Shown one piece after another: positions 1 through 8,647 of a DNA stretch of 64,000 nucleotides. How positions within the stretch are numbered: the first letter of the stretch is position 1; the number at the start of each line of letters is the position of its first letter. The notes below the pieces were generated by a model. That model saw only the letters and a program-made list of their open reading frames with translations, had not been told where the DNA came from and searched no databases. The translations under genes were made by a program, and so were the position numbers. Source of the stretch: Paraperibacillus esterisolvens (lineage in GTDB: Bacteria > Bacillota > Bacilli > Bacillales > DSM-1321); NCBI RefSeq assembly GCF_046237625.1, contig NZ_CP143545.1, positions 3,472,001 through 3,536,000 on the forward strand, in the 5' to 3' direction.

Positions 1-73
1 TTACACCTCTTATATAAAAATGCTTTACGCTTCCATCATAGCACAGCTGCACAGCCCGCATTCCTTTTCATGA

Positions 74-1075
74 CTACAGCCAGTCAAGCCTGGGCAGCTT
101 GAGATACTTTTCCGGAATTCCTGCTGCGTCATAAAAGCTCTGCAAAAATGCCTCATGCAGACCTGTATTCTGAAGCATATGCTTTAAAGATTTCTCCAGT
201 TCTTTTTGCTTTCCCTCATCCCGTGTAAGAAAATAATCTTCTATCGTCTCATAATAATGGATAGGAAAGATAAGCCGTGCATACAGGAGCCTGGCTGTAA
301 AGCTCGAGAATCTTGAAGAGCTCTGATAATCCGCTGTAAATTGTCTGATTCCCTGCTGATACGTATGCGGATTATCGAGGTGATGCTGCCTTACCCATTC
401 TGCAATATCCCGCGTACCATGATCAAACACCCAGTCAAACGGATTCTTCACCAGATACCTCCCTGTCCATGTGTCCTTTTGAAAACGCTCATGACAGACT
501 GTGCCATAATCCGCCTCACCCGGACTGTCATCGATTTCGGTGTCAACAAGATATTGAATGGCGTTTTCTCCAATGGACATATAGTAAGGGAAAGATTCTA
601 CAAACAGCTTTTCAAACTCATTACTGGGATGAGCCTGCAGCTTTTCCCTCCATACTGCCTCTAATCCATCAATTCTTCCCTCCCACATTTCCTTCCACTT
701 GCCGATCCTTGAACACACCTTGACCCCTGAGGGATAGGTCCGCCCCCTCGCATGAAACCGGGCAAGCTTTTTGCCAAGCTTATTTTCCCTCGGCTCCTCA
801 AGGGCCGAGTTCATCAGCAGCAAGAAAATCTGATCGCCTGCAGCGGATATGTATGTCTCGTGCTTTGACATTACAAAGGAGGAAACATATTTATCGCCGC
901 TATCAATTAGATGCTGTGACATTTGCTGCCTTTCCTTCAGTTCATCCTCTTTAATTTCCTGAAGGGGAATAATGCTGAACAATCGGTTCCCAAATCTGAA
1001 AGCAGAATAGCGTCCCAGCGACTCCTGCCTTTCCATATATATGCCATAATTATCATAAATCGCTTCTTCGAACAT
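74..1075 (-). CDS. yutH: Spore coat-associated kinase-fold protein YutH
   Basis: The product has about 333 residues and matches, from memory, the YutH family, spore-coat-associated proteins related to the CotS kinase-fold group. I cannot point to intact kinase catalytic motifs, so catalysis is not claimed. The likely start is the internal ATG at 1075, because GAGGAGG lies five bases upstream; the longer reading from 1090 has no such site. In B. subtilis yutH neighbours yutG and yutF, and the same neighbours are here. Expression in the mother cell during sporulation is inferred from the family. Confidence 0.85.
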   Translation of the reverse strand: MFEEAIYDNYGIYMERQESLGRYSAFRFGNRLFSIIPLQEIKEDELKERQQMSQHLIDSGDKYVSSFVMSKHETYISAAGDQIFLLLMNSALEEPRENKLGKKLARFHARGRTYPSGVKVCSRIGKWKEMWEGRIDGLEAVWREKLQAHPSNEFEKLFVESFPYYMSIGENAIQYLVDTEIDDSPGEADYGTVCHERFQKDTWTGRYLVKNPFDWVFDHGTRDIAEWVRQHHLDNPHTYQQGIRQFTADYQSSSRFSSFTARLLYARLIFPIHYYETIEDYFLTRDEGKQKELEKSLKHMLQNTGLHEAFLQSFYDAAGIPEKYLKLPRLDWL

Positions 1076-1214
1076 GGTATGCCTCCTCATGCATTGGACT
1101 ATACGGCCGGACTATCATCCCTCCCTAACACATATATATGAATCAGGGGTTTAGATATTGATATCTTTCTACCCCTGTGAATCAGGGGAAAATTGAATGG
1201 AGAGGCGGCTTTCT

Positions 1215-1712
1215 ATGACTGAAAATAAAATGGGATTTACCGAAAGGACGGCACGTAAATGGCTTGAGGAACGAGGCATCACCATTAAGGATATCGCCGA
1301 ACTCGTCATGTACCTGCAGAGCAAGTATCATCCCAATCTGCAGATGGCAGACTGCATGCATAATGTCGAGCGGGTTCTAAGCAAACGAGAAGTGCAGAAT
1401 GCGATATTAACTGGGATACAGCTTGATACTCTGGCGGAAAAAAAACTGCTGGACCACCCTCTGCAATCCATCATAGAAAGTGATGAAGGACTTTACGGAG
1501 TCGATGAAATCCTTGCATTTTCTATCGTTAATGTTTATGGATCCATTGGATTCACCAATTATGGATTTATAGATAAACAAAAACCATTAATACTAAAGCA
1601 ATTGAATGATAAAAGCTCAGGAAAGTGCCACACTTTTCTCGATGATATCGTCGGGGCCATCGCTGCCGCCGCCTCAAGCCGGCTGGCCCACCGTTCTGCC
1701 GGCACTTCCTGA
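1215..1712 (+). CDS. yutG: Phosphatidylglycerophosphatase A-like protein YutG
   Basis: This 165-residue protein belongs to the YutG/PgpA-like family, which is thought to remove the phosphate from phosphatidylglycerophosphate in membrane lipid synthesis. Visible family features are the DEILAF segment near residue 102 and the LDDIVGAIAAA segment near the C terminus. AGAGGCGG at 1201-1208 selects the ATG at 1215; the upstream ATG at 1197 would place this site inside the gene. It is transcribed away from yutH and ends at a hairpin shared with the convergent SDR gene. Biochemical function is inferred from the family. Confidence 0.8.
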   Translation: MTENKMGFTERTARKWLEERGITIKDIAELVMYLQSKYHPNLQMADCMHNVERVLSKREVQNAILTGIQLDTLAEKKLLDHPLQSIIESDEGLYGVDEILAFSIVNVYGSIGFTNYGFIDKQKPLILKQLNDKSSGKCHTFLDDIVGAIAAAASSRLAHRSAGTS

Positions 1713-1720
1713 CCAAAAAA

Positions 1721-1749
1721 GGGAGAGGCCCACATTCGGCCATCTCCCC
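1721..1749. terminator. Bidirectional terminator between yutG and the SDR gene
   Basis: GGGAGAGGCC and GGCCATCTCCC pair around a seven-base loop, with an A run before and weak T signal after, so it can serve both convergent genes. Confidence 0.6.
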
Positions 1750-1756
1750 TAAAAGA

Positions 1757-2632
1757 TTAATCCTTGCTGAGTTCTCCAATCAAGGCAGGCAGCCACTCAT
1801 GAAGGTCATCAAATTCAAATCCGGCATTCTTCGCCTTTGAATTATCCATATACCAGGATTCACTTATCCCAAAAGGAGACATCTGTTCCTCTTTGGTTAT
1901 AGGCTGAATCAATGCTTCCTTCCCTGTCGCTTCCTCCAGCAGGTCAAATAGTGTGCTGAGGGATATCTCACCGTCTGAACAGGCATTTACCGGGCCTTCC
2001 AGACCGCTCTTCCCAAGCCAGAGGAGAAAACGGGCAGCTTCGTCCGAATGTATGAACGAGATCAAGGCTTCCCTGTTCGGCACTCCGATTGCCATATCCT
2101 TCTTTATATTTTCTATATGGAAATGAAGCCTCTTTGTGTAATCATCCGGCCCAAGGACAATAGGAAATCGCACAGCATTTACCGGAAAACGTGCCTGCTG
2201 ATAGAACACAGCCTCCGCCCGCCTTTTCCCTTCTCCGTAAGTTATACTGTCTTCATCTGCCGGCTCCAATTTATACGAATACGGATCAAAATCCTGTTCC
2301 TTTTTCTGTTCCGGCCCAAATTCATAAACAGACAGTGAGGACGTGAAGATATACTTCTTCACCCTGCCTTCAAAAATTCGGGATGCTTCAAGCGCGTCCG
2401 TGTCTGTATAACAAATATTGTCATAAATAATATCATAAACGTTTCCTGCCGCAGCCTTTTCCAGCTCCTCCGGGATGGTCCTGTCTGCCCTGATCCTTTT
2501 GACCCTGTCCCCAAAGGAATCTTCCGTGATGCCTCTAGTAACAATCGTGACCTCGCTGCCTTCATCAAGCAGCATGGATACCAGCTTCTTCCCGAAAAAG
2601 CGTGTGCCGCCCAAAACTAATACCTTTGTCAT
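1757..2632 (-). CDS. NAD-dependent epimerase/dehydratase family protein (atypical SDR)
   Basis: The protein has 291 residues and opens with the Rossmann dinucleotide motif GGTRFFG at residues 8-14. A SLSVYEFG segment near residue 100 fits the serine/tyrosine region of extended short-chain dehydrogenases, but the usual YxxxK is hard to place, so it may be an atypical, NAD(P)-binding member. The substrate is unknown. AGGAGGCAG lies just upstream of the ATG at 2632. The gene sits between yutG and yutF, an insertion relative to the B. subtilis order as I remember it. Confidence 0.8.
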   Translation of the reverse strand: MTKVLVLGGTRFFGKKLVSMLLDEGSEVTIVTRGITEDSFGDRVKRIRADRTIPEELEKAAAGNVYDIIYDNICYTDTDALEASRIFEGRVKKYIFTSSLSVYEFGPEQKKEQDFDPYSYKLEPADEDSITYGEGKRRAEAVFYQQARFPVNAVRFPIVLGPDDYTKRLHFHIENIKKDMAIGVPNREALISFIHSDEAARFLLWLGKSGLEGPVNACSDGEISLSTLFDLLEEATGKEALIQPITKEEQMSPFGISESWYMDNSKAKNAGFEFDDLHEWLPALIGELSKD

Positions 2633-2702
2633 TACTGCCTCCTGATAACCATTTTTCTTACTACTATGTCATGGTTGTAAATTCCCTGTCAATTATCCGG
2701 CG

Positions 2703-2735
2703 AAAAAAAATAGCAGCCCCTGTATAAGGGCTGCC
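2703..2735 (-). terminator. Terminator of yutF
   Basis: GGCAGCCCTTATACAGGGGCTGC folds as a short stem read on the minus strand and is followed by a run of eight T. It lies seven bases past the yutF stop. Confidence 0.75.
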
Positions 2736-2741
2736 CAGGCT

Positions 2742-3509
2742 TTAAGCAAACTTCCATAAATCCAGGGTATTCACTGTATAAGTAGGCTTTACTTCGTAGT
2801 TTTTCAACAGCTCTGGCGTAGTTACACCTGTATGCACAAGAAGGGTATCAATTCCAGAGTTGATGCCTGCCAATATATCTGTATCATAATAATCTCCGAC
2901 CATAATGGTTTCTTCCTTCTTCGTCCCAAGCACCTTCAGGGCCTGATCCACTATAATGGATTCCGGCTTTCCGATGAATGTCGGCTTAATCCCGGTCGAT
3001 ACGGCCACAACGGAAGTCAGTGAGCCGTTCCCCGGCAGAAAGCCCCGTTCTGTGGGAAGCGCAATATCTGCATTTGTAGAAATAAAGAAGGCGCCTTTCC
3101 GGACCGCAAGACACGCTGCTGCCAGTTTTTCATATGTGATGCCGCGGTCGATCCCCATTACGACAAAGTCGGGATTGTCCTCCTCAAATGTAAAGCCCTT
3201 TTCTTCAAGCGCATTCCGAATCCCTTCCTCCCCTATTACATAGACGGAAGCCCCCGACTTTTTTTCATGAATAAAATTGGCAGTGGCCATACTGGTCGTG
3301 AAGACCTGGTGATCCTTGGCCGGTATGTCAAAGTCGCGGAGCTTCTGGGCGACCTGCCCGGGTGTCCGCGAAGAATTGTTTGTCACAAATAAATAGGGAA
3401 TTCCTTTCTTCCTGAGCTGGGAAATAAAATCGCCCGCTTCTTCAATAACTTCTGTCCCCCGGTATATGGTTCCATCCAAATCAATTAAATAGCCTTTGTA
3501 TTCCTTCAA
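2742..3509 (-). CDS. yutF: HAD superfamily IIA phosphatase YutF (NagD-like)
   Basis: This 255-residue protein is a full-length NagD/AraL-type HAD phosphatase. Motif I is DLDGT with nucleophile Asp10 and Asp12, TNNSSRTP near residue 43 is motif II, and VGDYYDTD near residue 205 is motif IV. The large middle cap (about residues 75-175) is typical of subclass IIA. Likely substrates are small phosphorylated sugars or nucleotides; the physiological one is not evident. The start is a TTG at 3509 preceded by AAGGAGGTC at good spacing. Confidence 0.9.
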   Translation of the reverse strand: MKEYKGYLIDLDGTIYRGTEVIEEAGDFISQLRKKGIPYLFVTNNSSRTPGQVAQKLRDFDIPAKDHQVFTTSMATANFIHEKKSGASVYVIGEEGIRNALEEKGFTFEEDNPDFVVMGIDRGITYEKLAAACLAVRKGAFFISTNADIALPTERGFLPGNGSLTSVVAVSTGIKPTFIGKPESIIVDQALKVLGTKKEETIMVGDYYDTDILAGINSGIDTLLVHTGVTTPELLKNYEVKPTYTVNTLDLWKFA

Positions 3510-3645
3510 CTGGAAAAGACCTCCTTATATAATCTGCTTATCCAAGTTAACATAAACGGTGCCAATAGTGCTAAGAGTTCGTCCTGACTCGCCCTGGGCA
3601 TAAGACATCATATAGCCAGCCTTTACAAAATACACCTCTAAAGAA

Positions 3646-3675
3646 CAAGCCTGCTGAACATAGTCTGCAGGCTTG
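3646..3675 (-). terminator. Terminator of yutE
   Basis: CAAGCCTGC and GCAGGCTTG form a nine-base stem nine bases past the yutE stop; on the minus strand it is followed by TTCTTT. Confidence 0.6.
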
Positions 3676-3683
3676 CAAGGAAT

Positions 3684-4136
3684 TTATTCGTTTTTAAAAG
3701 CAGAGACCGGGCCGAGTTCATTCAGCAGGTAATCCCTGATGTTCCCGGGAAACGTTTTATATGCCGGCATAGCCTGCTGCATTCCCGACATGAGTTCCTC
3801 CTGGGACAGCAGTACATAATCCTGGATGAGCATCTTGCGGAGCGGGATGGTCATCCTGAATGATTGTGCCATGCCGGAATCCAAAACGGCTTCATCCTCC
3901 AATATATCGATGATATCTTCAAAGCTTCCTGGATCCCTCATAATGAATCCGTCGATCATGGCATTGCCGACATCAAGGACAGCATCAATCATCGTCTGGG
4001 ATACCCTTTGAGCCGCATAGGCCTTTATGGATCCTGCGGCTGCATGTCCACCCTCTGATACTTCCTCGAACATGTTTATCTGGTTTTCTAGAAAGCGGAG
4101 TGTCTGTTCAATTTTTTCACGATCTACGAAATACAA
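3684..4136 (-). CDS. yutE: DUF86/HepT-like family protein YutE
   Basis: The product has 150 residues, mostly predicted helix, and belongs to the DUF86/HepT-like family (YutE in B. subtilis). True HepT toxins carry an R-x4-6-H-x-Y RNase motif; here the matching place, near residue 107, reads RKMLIQDY, so the histidine is replaced by glutamine. There is no MntA-like nucleotidyltransferase partner beside it. It is therefore more likely a housekeeping relative than an active toxin. The start is TTG at 4136 with AAAGGAGC seven bases upstream. Confidence 0.8.
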   Translation of the reverse strand: MYFVDREKIEQTLRFLENQINMFEEVSEGGHAAAGSIKAYAAQRVSQTMIDAVLDVGNAMIDGFIMRDPGSFEDIIDILEDEAVLDSGMAQSFRMTIPLRKMLIQDYVLLSQEELMSGMQQAMPAYKTFPGNIRDYLLNELGPVSAFKNE

Positions 4137-4204
4137 TGTAAATGCTCCTTTCTGTATGTCGTTCTTAAAGATGCAGGAACCGCTTACAGTAAATGATTAA
4201 GGCA

Positions 4205-5506
4205 TCAGGCATGGGCCATTTTGGCCGGCTTTGCATAGAAATAGCCCTGTGCCAGGTCCACCTTGTTCCTCGTCAGCACGCTCGCCTCTTCTTCAGTTTC
4301 AATACCTTCGGCAACCACAACCGAGCCCGCTTCCCTCGCAATCAGCAAAAGGCCTTTCAGCATGGACTCCTTTACTGTATTATGATGGATATCCCGAATA
4401 ACCGTACGGTCGATTTTTATGATGTCCGGCATGATTTCACTTATAGTATGAAGGCTTGCATAGCCTGCCCCCGTATCATCCACCGCTATCCTGAAGCCTA
4501 ATTCCTTCAATTCCTTGATATTTCCCGGAAGGCCGGCAATTTCATCAATATTATCTCTTTCCGTCACTTCAATCACGATCCGGACGGGGGAAACTTTTTT
4601 ATATTTGTCCAGAAGCCCCATCATATCCTTTACAAACCGCGAGCTGCCAAGGGTAACAGGAGTGAAATTTATAAATACGTCAAGAGGATCCTCCCCAGAG
4701 GAAATATGTTCAAAAGATTTTTCCAGCACAATCATTTCCAGGTCATACAGGCGGTTCGTCTGCCTGGCCACTGTAAACAGGGCAAGAGGGCTTTCAAGCA
4801 TGGTGCCCCTTGGCCCCCTCGTCAGGATTTCATGGGCCTTAATCCGCTGGGATGCTACATCTATTATTGGCTGTGAGAGCAGACGTATATCCTTTTTTTC
4901 AACGATTCGGCCCATCTGGAACAGCATTTGATTGAATTCTGTATGAATTTTTTGTTCCGCCATCGCCCCAGCCTGTCTATGGGCCCGTGAGAGTGCGTCT
5001 GATACAGTAAATGCGTTTTTCTCAACGAACATATACCCAGAGTCGAACTGTGCGCTAACATCAGGAAAAGCCGCTTCAAGTGCAGCCTGAGCCTTTTCGA
5101 GCACCAGACTTGCAGCAGCATCTATATCATCCAGGACCTGTTTCTGTGAATTCATTTTAAGAATTAATGTGATTCCATCACTATTATAATCATGGACAGC
5201 CAAAATGTCTTGCCTTAAGATATTCATCTTTATGACCTCAGCAAACGATGCTTTAAGAAATAGAAGGTATTCTCCGAACCGCTCCTCTCCCAGCTCCTCG
5301 GCAATCTGCCTTCGATTTTTAATATTGAACACAATAACACCCACTTCACTCCCATGCCTGAATGCCCTTTTAGCCGAGGAAACCAGGGTATCCCTCAGAA
5401 TAAACTGAGGCGGATAAAAGCGCAGGGTTGAATGGGGAAAAAATATCTTTATCCATTTTCCTATACTCTTTATAAACCGCGTGTGTATTTGAGTCAAAAT
5501 GCCCAT
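4205..5506 (-). CDS. EAL-domain cyclic-di-GMP phosphodiesterase with degenerate GGDEF domain
   Basis: The protein has about 433 residues. Residues 35-190 look like a GGDEF fold whose signature is lost (the loop reads NSDGI). Residues 205-430 form an EAL domain that keeps most catalytic positions: HEIL in place of EAL, the asparagine of NFTP, the glutamate of EVTER, DDTGAG, the lysine of IIKIDR, EGIE and QGYFYAKP. This predicts hydrolysis of cyclic-di-GMP, perhaps regulated by the degenerate domain. No signal peptide or sensory domain is obvious. The start is uncertain among GTG 5515, ATG 5506 and a TTG nine bases further in. Confidence 0.8.
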   Translation of the reverse strand: MGILTQIHTRFIKSIGKWIKIFFPHSTLRFYPPQFILRDTLVSSAKRAFRHGSEVGVIVFNIKNRRQIAEELGEERFGEYLLFLKASFAEVIKMNILRQDILAVHDYNSDGITLILKMNSQKQVLDDIDAAASLVLEKAQAALEAAFPDVSAQFDSGYMFVEKNAFTVSDALSRAHRQAGAMAEQKIHTEFNQMLFQMGRIVEKKDIRLLSQPIIDVASQRIKAHEILTRGPRGTMLESPLALFTVARQTNRLYDLEMIVLEKSFEHISSGEDPLDVFINFTPVTLGSSRFVKDMMGLLDKYKKVSPVRIVIEVTERDNIDEIAGLPGNIKELKELGFRIAVDDTGAGYASLHTISEIMPDIIKIDRTVIRDIHHNTVKESMLKGLLLIAREAGSVVVAEGIETEEEASVLTRNKVDLAQGYFYAKPAKMAHA

Positions 5507-5646
5507 TCCTTTCACTGAACACAGAAGTTATATAGTCATTTTATCACAATCCAATCGAAGAAGTACCCAGAAGTGAAAAACCTCGACCCATTATACACTG
5601 GGTGCTTCTGTCTGATAAAATGAAAGGAAAAAGAGGAGGAATTCCC

Positions 5647-5913
5647 TTGGACAGCCGTTTTTTTTTATATGATGACACAATAGAGGCAAAGACAAGATTT
5701 GTAAGCTTTGCCGGCGAGAACAGCCGGTTTGATCTGGCAATCATTACAACCAGCCGCTTTTATGGCAAACAGCTGGTACTTGACCTTCAGAGCAGCAGGT
5801 TCGCCATCATTGGCAGTGATGATCTTGCTGAGGAAGGCTACTTGGAACATATATTCCAGCTATCTGAGGATGAAGCGGCCGAGCTCCATTCATTTTTGGA
5901 AGAAATCGTCTAG
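5647..5913 (+). CDS. Small conserved protein, DUF3055 family
   Basis: The 88-residue product opens MDSRFFLYDDT and matches my memory of the DUF3055 family of short Bacillaceae proteins; function is unknown. The start is TTG at 5647, chosen because AGGAGGAA lies eight bases upstream, whereas the upstream in-frame ATG at 5602 has no site. There is no signal peptide or transmembrane segment. It reads in the same direction as the next small gene and may share its transcript. Confidence 0.75.
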   Translation: MDSRFFLYDDTIEAKTRFVSFAGENSRFDLAIITTSRFYGKQLVLDLQSSRFAIIGSDDLAEEGYLEHIFQLSEDEAAELHSFLEEIV

Positions 5914-5968
5914 TTCAAACCCCGTATAATGGGTAACCCTAAAGGCATCCCAATTAAGGAGGCCGATT

Positions 5969-6256
5969 ATGCCCGAAAGAAAAGAACTGGACTTCGCAAA
6001 TGTTGAGAAAACCATGAATTATCTCACAGCAGAAGAATTTCCTGAAGGTCCCTACGGAGCGCCATTTCATGAAGATGAACCAGTTCAAAACAAAAGCAGC
6101 GAATGGAGAGAAGGCCAGCGTTTCTACAGTGCCTTCAACTATGAAAACAAAACACTTCATGAAGGTATGCAGCGGAAAATTGATCCATCCCATCCTCCGC
6201 ATGATGATAAGAACCGCAGCGAGCAGCCGCCATACACCGGGACTGGAAATAGTTAG
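5969..6256 (+). CDS. Small conserved hydrophilic protein of unknown function
   Basis: This 95-residue protein is hydrophilic, with a highly charged, proline- and histidine-containing C-terminal tail and no membrane segment. It resembles short Bacillaceae proteins often labelled only as cytosolic protein. I do not know its function. AAGGAGG precedes the ATG at 5969 by six bases, and a terminator follows, which supports a real gene. It lies 55 bases after the DUF3055 gene on the same strand. Confidence 0.7.
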   Translation: MPERKELDFANVEKTMNYLTAEEFPEGPYGAPFHEDEPVQNKSSEWREGQRFYSAFNYENKTLHEGMQRKIDPSHPPHDDKNRSEQPPYTGTGNS

Positions 6257-6264
6257 GCTTATAC

Positions 6265-6303
6265 AGGGTGTCTCAAAAATTATTTTGGGGCACCCTCATT
6301 TTT
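6265..6303 (+). terminator. Terminator after the 95-residue gene
   Basis: GGGTG-CTCAAAA and TTTTGGGGCACCC pair imperfectly around ATTAT, followed by a T run at 6299-6304. Confidence 0.65.
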
Positions 6304-6357
6304 TGATTTATAGAACCTGAAGGATGGCTGTTTGAAGGGGTCACAAAGGCAAAAAAA

Positions 6358-6378
6358 CCTGTCCGCTTCATGGACAGG
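6358..6378 (-). terminator. Terminator of yutD
   Basis: CCTGTCC and GGACAGG form a seven-base stem just past yutD; on the minus strand a T run of seven follows. Confidence 0.65.
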
Positions 6379-6390
6379 GATGCTTCTTCC

Positions 6391-6666
6391 TCACTTCTTA
6401 ATTTTTTTTACTACAAAATATGGACAGCCAAAGTTGCAGTATTCATAAAGATACTCAGATAAGGTGCTGATTTTCGTATCGAAAGCTGCTTTTTGGTTTT
6501 GGTCGTCAAAGAAGCCTTTCAGCCTGAGCTGACCATAACCCCAGTCACCAAGGATATAGTCATATTTATTTAAAATTTCACTATAACGGGACCGGAACGC
6601 CTCTTCATTGAATCCGTCGCTTCTTTCGTCCACCAGCTCATATACGGAATTGTTTATTTCTATCAT
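6391..6666 (-). CDS. yutD: YutD family protein (DUF1027)
   Basis: The 91-residue protein carries the conserved core GDWGYGQLRLKGFF near residues 40-53 and ends YCNFGCPYFVVKK, both characteristic of YutD. The family is widespread in Firmicutes and its role is not established. AAGAGGTG lies about eleven bases before the ATG at 6666. It is divergent from yutC, so the 116 bases between them must hold both promoters. Confidence 0.85.
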   Translation of the reverse strand: MIEINNSVYELVDERSDGFNEEAFRSRYSEILNKYDYILGDWGYGQLRLKGFFDDQNQKAAFDTKISTLSEYLYEYCNFGCPYFVVKKIKK

Positions 6667-6782
6667 TATTGTACGTCACCTCTTATCGTAAAGCCTATTA
6701 ACAAAATTATAACTTATTCTCCACCAATTTCTAAACGAATTTTATTAAAATCTGGTCAATCTATTGGAAAGGAGGTGCCAGG

Positions 6783-7433
6783 ATGAAAAAATCCTTATCA
6801 GCACTTTGTCTGGGCTTGCTATTAATCCTTTCTGCCTGTTCCTCAAGAGGAAACCTGGACAATGGAAACAATGATAATCCATTTAAGAATACATCCCGTA
6901 CTAATGAGACAAAGAACATCAATCAAAATTATAATGTCGACAATCATAATAACGATAAATCAAGCCGGGATTTCGGCTTTGTACGCTTGAGCCGGACGGT
7001 CGTGAACGGGGAGACCGTCGGCAGCAAGGATCGTATCCGCCTGGACAGGGAGCAGCTGGCTGACATCATTACCCGTCTGGCCGTTCAGAATCCTCAGATC
7101 GATGAGGCAGCAACCCTTGTAACCGATGAAGAAGCACTTATTGCCTATAAGACCGGCAGCGAGAATCGTGAGGAAGCAGCCGACCAAGTAAAACGGACGG
7201 CCATGTCTGTCCTCCCCCGCTATTTCCATGTTTACGTGACGGACAATCCCGGTTTGATGCAGAACATTGAGAACTTTGCCGATTTGAACACCCACACAGA
7301 TGATATTAACTATATGCTTCAAAAAACCATCGTTCAAATGAAAAGATCTCCGCAGGGTAAGACAGTCATTCCCGGCGAAAATGCAAATGGCGAGACAAAA
7401 GCTGACATGAATGCCGGCTCCAAGGAAGATTAG
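6783..7433 (+). CDS. yutC: YhcN/YlaJ-family sporulation lipoprotein YutC
   Basis: The precursor has 216 residues with a lipoprotein signal peptide: basic MKKS start, hydrophobic stretch and the lipobox LSAC ending at about Cys19. An asparagine-rich linker follows (residues 25-60), then a YhcN/YlaJ-type domain. Family members are spore-membrane lipoproteins, some needed for efficient germination or outgrowth. AAAGGAGG precedes the ATG. In B. subtilis the lipoate synthase gene lipA lies between yutC and lytH; here they are separated by only 74 bases and lipA is absent. Confidence 0.85.
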   Translation: MKKSLSALCLGLLLILSACSSRGNLDNGNNDNPFKNTSRTNETKNINQNYNVDNHNNDKSSRDFGFVRLSRTVVNGETVGSKDRIRLDREQLADIITRLAVQNPQIDEAATLVTDEEALIAYKTGSENREEAADQVKRTAMSVLPRYFHVYVTDNPGLMQNIENFADLNTHTDDINYMLQKTIVQMKRSPQGKTVIPGENANGETKADMNAGSKED

Positions 7434-7507
7434 AGTGATTTACCAGTCATTTATTAAACAAAGGGATGCAAACTAACCCCATGATTTCAAAGTAAAGGAG
7501 TATGGAA

Positions 7508-8515
7508 GTGCGCTATTTATATGTATGGATATCAGGGGTTATCGCCTTTTGTTTTATATACCTTCCTGGAGCGGCCTCAGCTGCCATTGCTCCTGATGAA
7601 CAGAAAACCAAAACGCGGATGGCCCTGTATGAGTATATTGAAACCACAGCTAATATCCCATGGTATTTTATTGCCGCCGTCGACCAGTATGAACACAGTG
7701 TGAGGAATTCCCGCCGCGATCTTCCTGACTCACAGGGACCGGTTGGAATGAGAATAGAACCGGGCAGCTGGGCAGGGATCATGAATCCGGACCCCTGGGA
7801 TCAAAACCCTGCATCCATCAGTTTCTGGGGCGGCTTAGGTGCAGATGGAAACGGGGATGGAAAAGCAAGTATAAAACGGGACGAAGATCTCCTGTATGCC
7901 ATGGCTTCCTACCTGCTTAAATATGGAAATGACGAGGGGAATTTCAGGATCGGGCTCTGGAATTATTACCGCCGCGACAAAGCAGTCGGGATCATCATGG
8001 GAAATGCCAGACTGTTTAAGGCTTATGGAACGGTCAATCTCAATAAGAAGGCTTTTCCCGTGCCAGTCAGGACCCATTACACATACAGAAGTACATGGGG
8101 ATCAGCCCGGGGATGGGGAGGCAGAAGATCGCATGAAGGCACCGATATTTTTGCGGATTATGGACTTCCTGTCCGTTCTACATGCTATGGAATCATTGAA
8201 ATGAAAGGCTGGAACAAATTTGGCGGCTGGAGGATCGGCATCCGTGATATCAATAATACTTATCACTATTTTGCCCACCTCAACGGCTTTGCAAAAGGCT
8301 TGCAGGCAGGCCAGATCGTCGAGCCCGGCACACTCATCGGCGGGGTCGGCTCCACCGGGTACGGCCCCCCGGGCACATCAGGAAAATTCCCGCCTCATCT
8401 GCACTATGGACTCTATAAAGACAACGGCCGGCTGGAATGGGCCTTTGATCCCTATCCACTGCTTAGGGTATGGGAAAGAAGAGAAATTCAGGAAAAAAGA
8501 ATACACCACCAATAA
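7508..8515 (+). CDS. lytH: Sporulation-specific M23 peptidoglycan endopeptidase LytH
   Basis: The product has 335 residues with an N-terminal signal or anchor (about residues 5-26, ending GAASA). A lysozyme-like helical region comes next, then an M23 (LytM) metallopeptidase domain with zinc-site motifs HEGTD near residue 209 and HLHYG near 297, plus YHYFAHL near 255. LytH cleaves side-chain L-Ala-D-Glu bonds during spore cortex formation in B. subtilis. GTG 7508 is preferred to ATG 7502 because AAAGGAG at 7494-7500 would abut the ATG. A strong terminator follows the stop. Confidence 0.85.
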   Translation: MRYLYVWISGVIAFCFIYLPGAASAAIAPDEQKTKTRMALYEYIETTANIPWYFIAAVDQYEHSVRNSRRDLPDSQGPVGMRIEPGSWAGIMNPDPWDQNPASISFWGGLGADGNGDGKASIKRDEDLLYAMASYLLKYGNDEGNFRIGLWNYYRRDKAVGIIMGNARLFKAYGTVNLNKKAFPVPVRTHYTYRSTWGSARGWGGRRSHEGTDIFADYGLPVRSTCYGIIEMKGWNKFGGWRIGIRDINNTYHYFAHLNGFAKGLQAGQIVEPGTLIGGVGSTGYGPPGTSGKFPPHLHYGLYKDNGRLEWAFDPYPLLRVWERREIQEKRIHHQ

Positions 8516-8538
8516 AACTCCCTTTTGGGAGTTTTATT
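8511..8538 (+). terminator. Terminator of lytH
   Basis: AATAAAACTCCC and GGGAGTTTTATT are perfect complements around TTTT; the stem overlaps the lytH stop codon. Confidence 0.8.
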
Positions 8539-8543
8539 AATTA

Positions 8544-8560
8544 TGTTAGGTTTTATAACA
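8544..8560 (+). promoter_or_regulatory. TnrA/GlnR box 1 upstream of amtB
   Basis: TGTTAGGTTTTATAACA fits the TGTNA-N7-TNACA consensus exactly. If transcription starts near 8602 after the weak TAATTT at 8590-8595, the box is centred about 50 bases upstream, the position from which TnrA activates nrgAB in B. subtilis. No good -35 is visible, as expected for an activator-dependent promoter. Confidence 0.75.
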
Positions 8561-8647
8561 TTAGTAAAAAAATATTCTGTCTTTTTTGGTAATTTGTACT
8601 TGAATTTTTCCATCAAGCTAATTAAGATAAGAAATATAACAAATGTA

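Noticed and set aside
4193..4501. A 102-residue plus-strand frame over the end of the EAL gene
   Set aside because: It is antisense to conserved EAL motifs and lacks a ribosome binding site.
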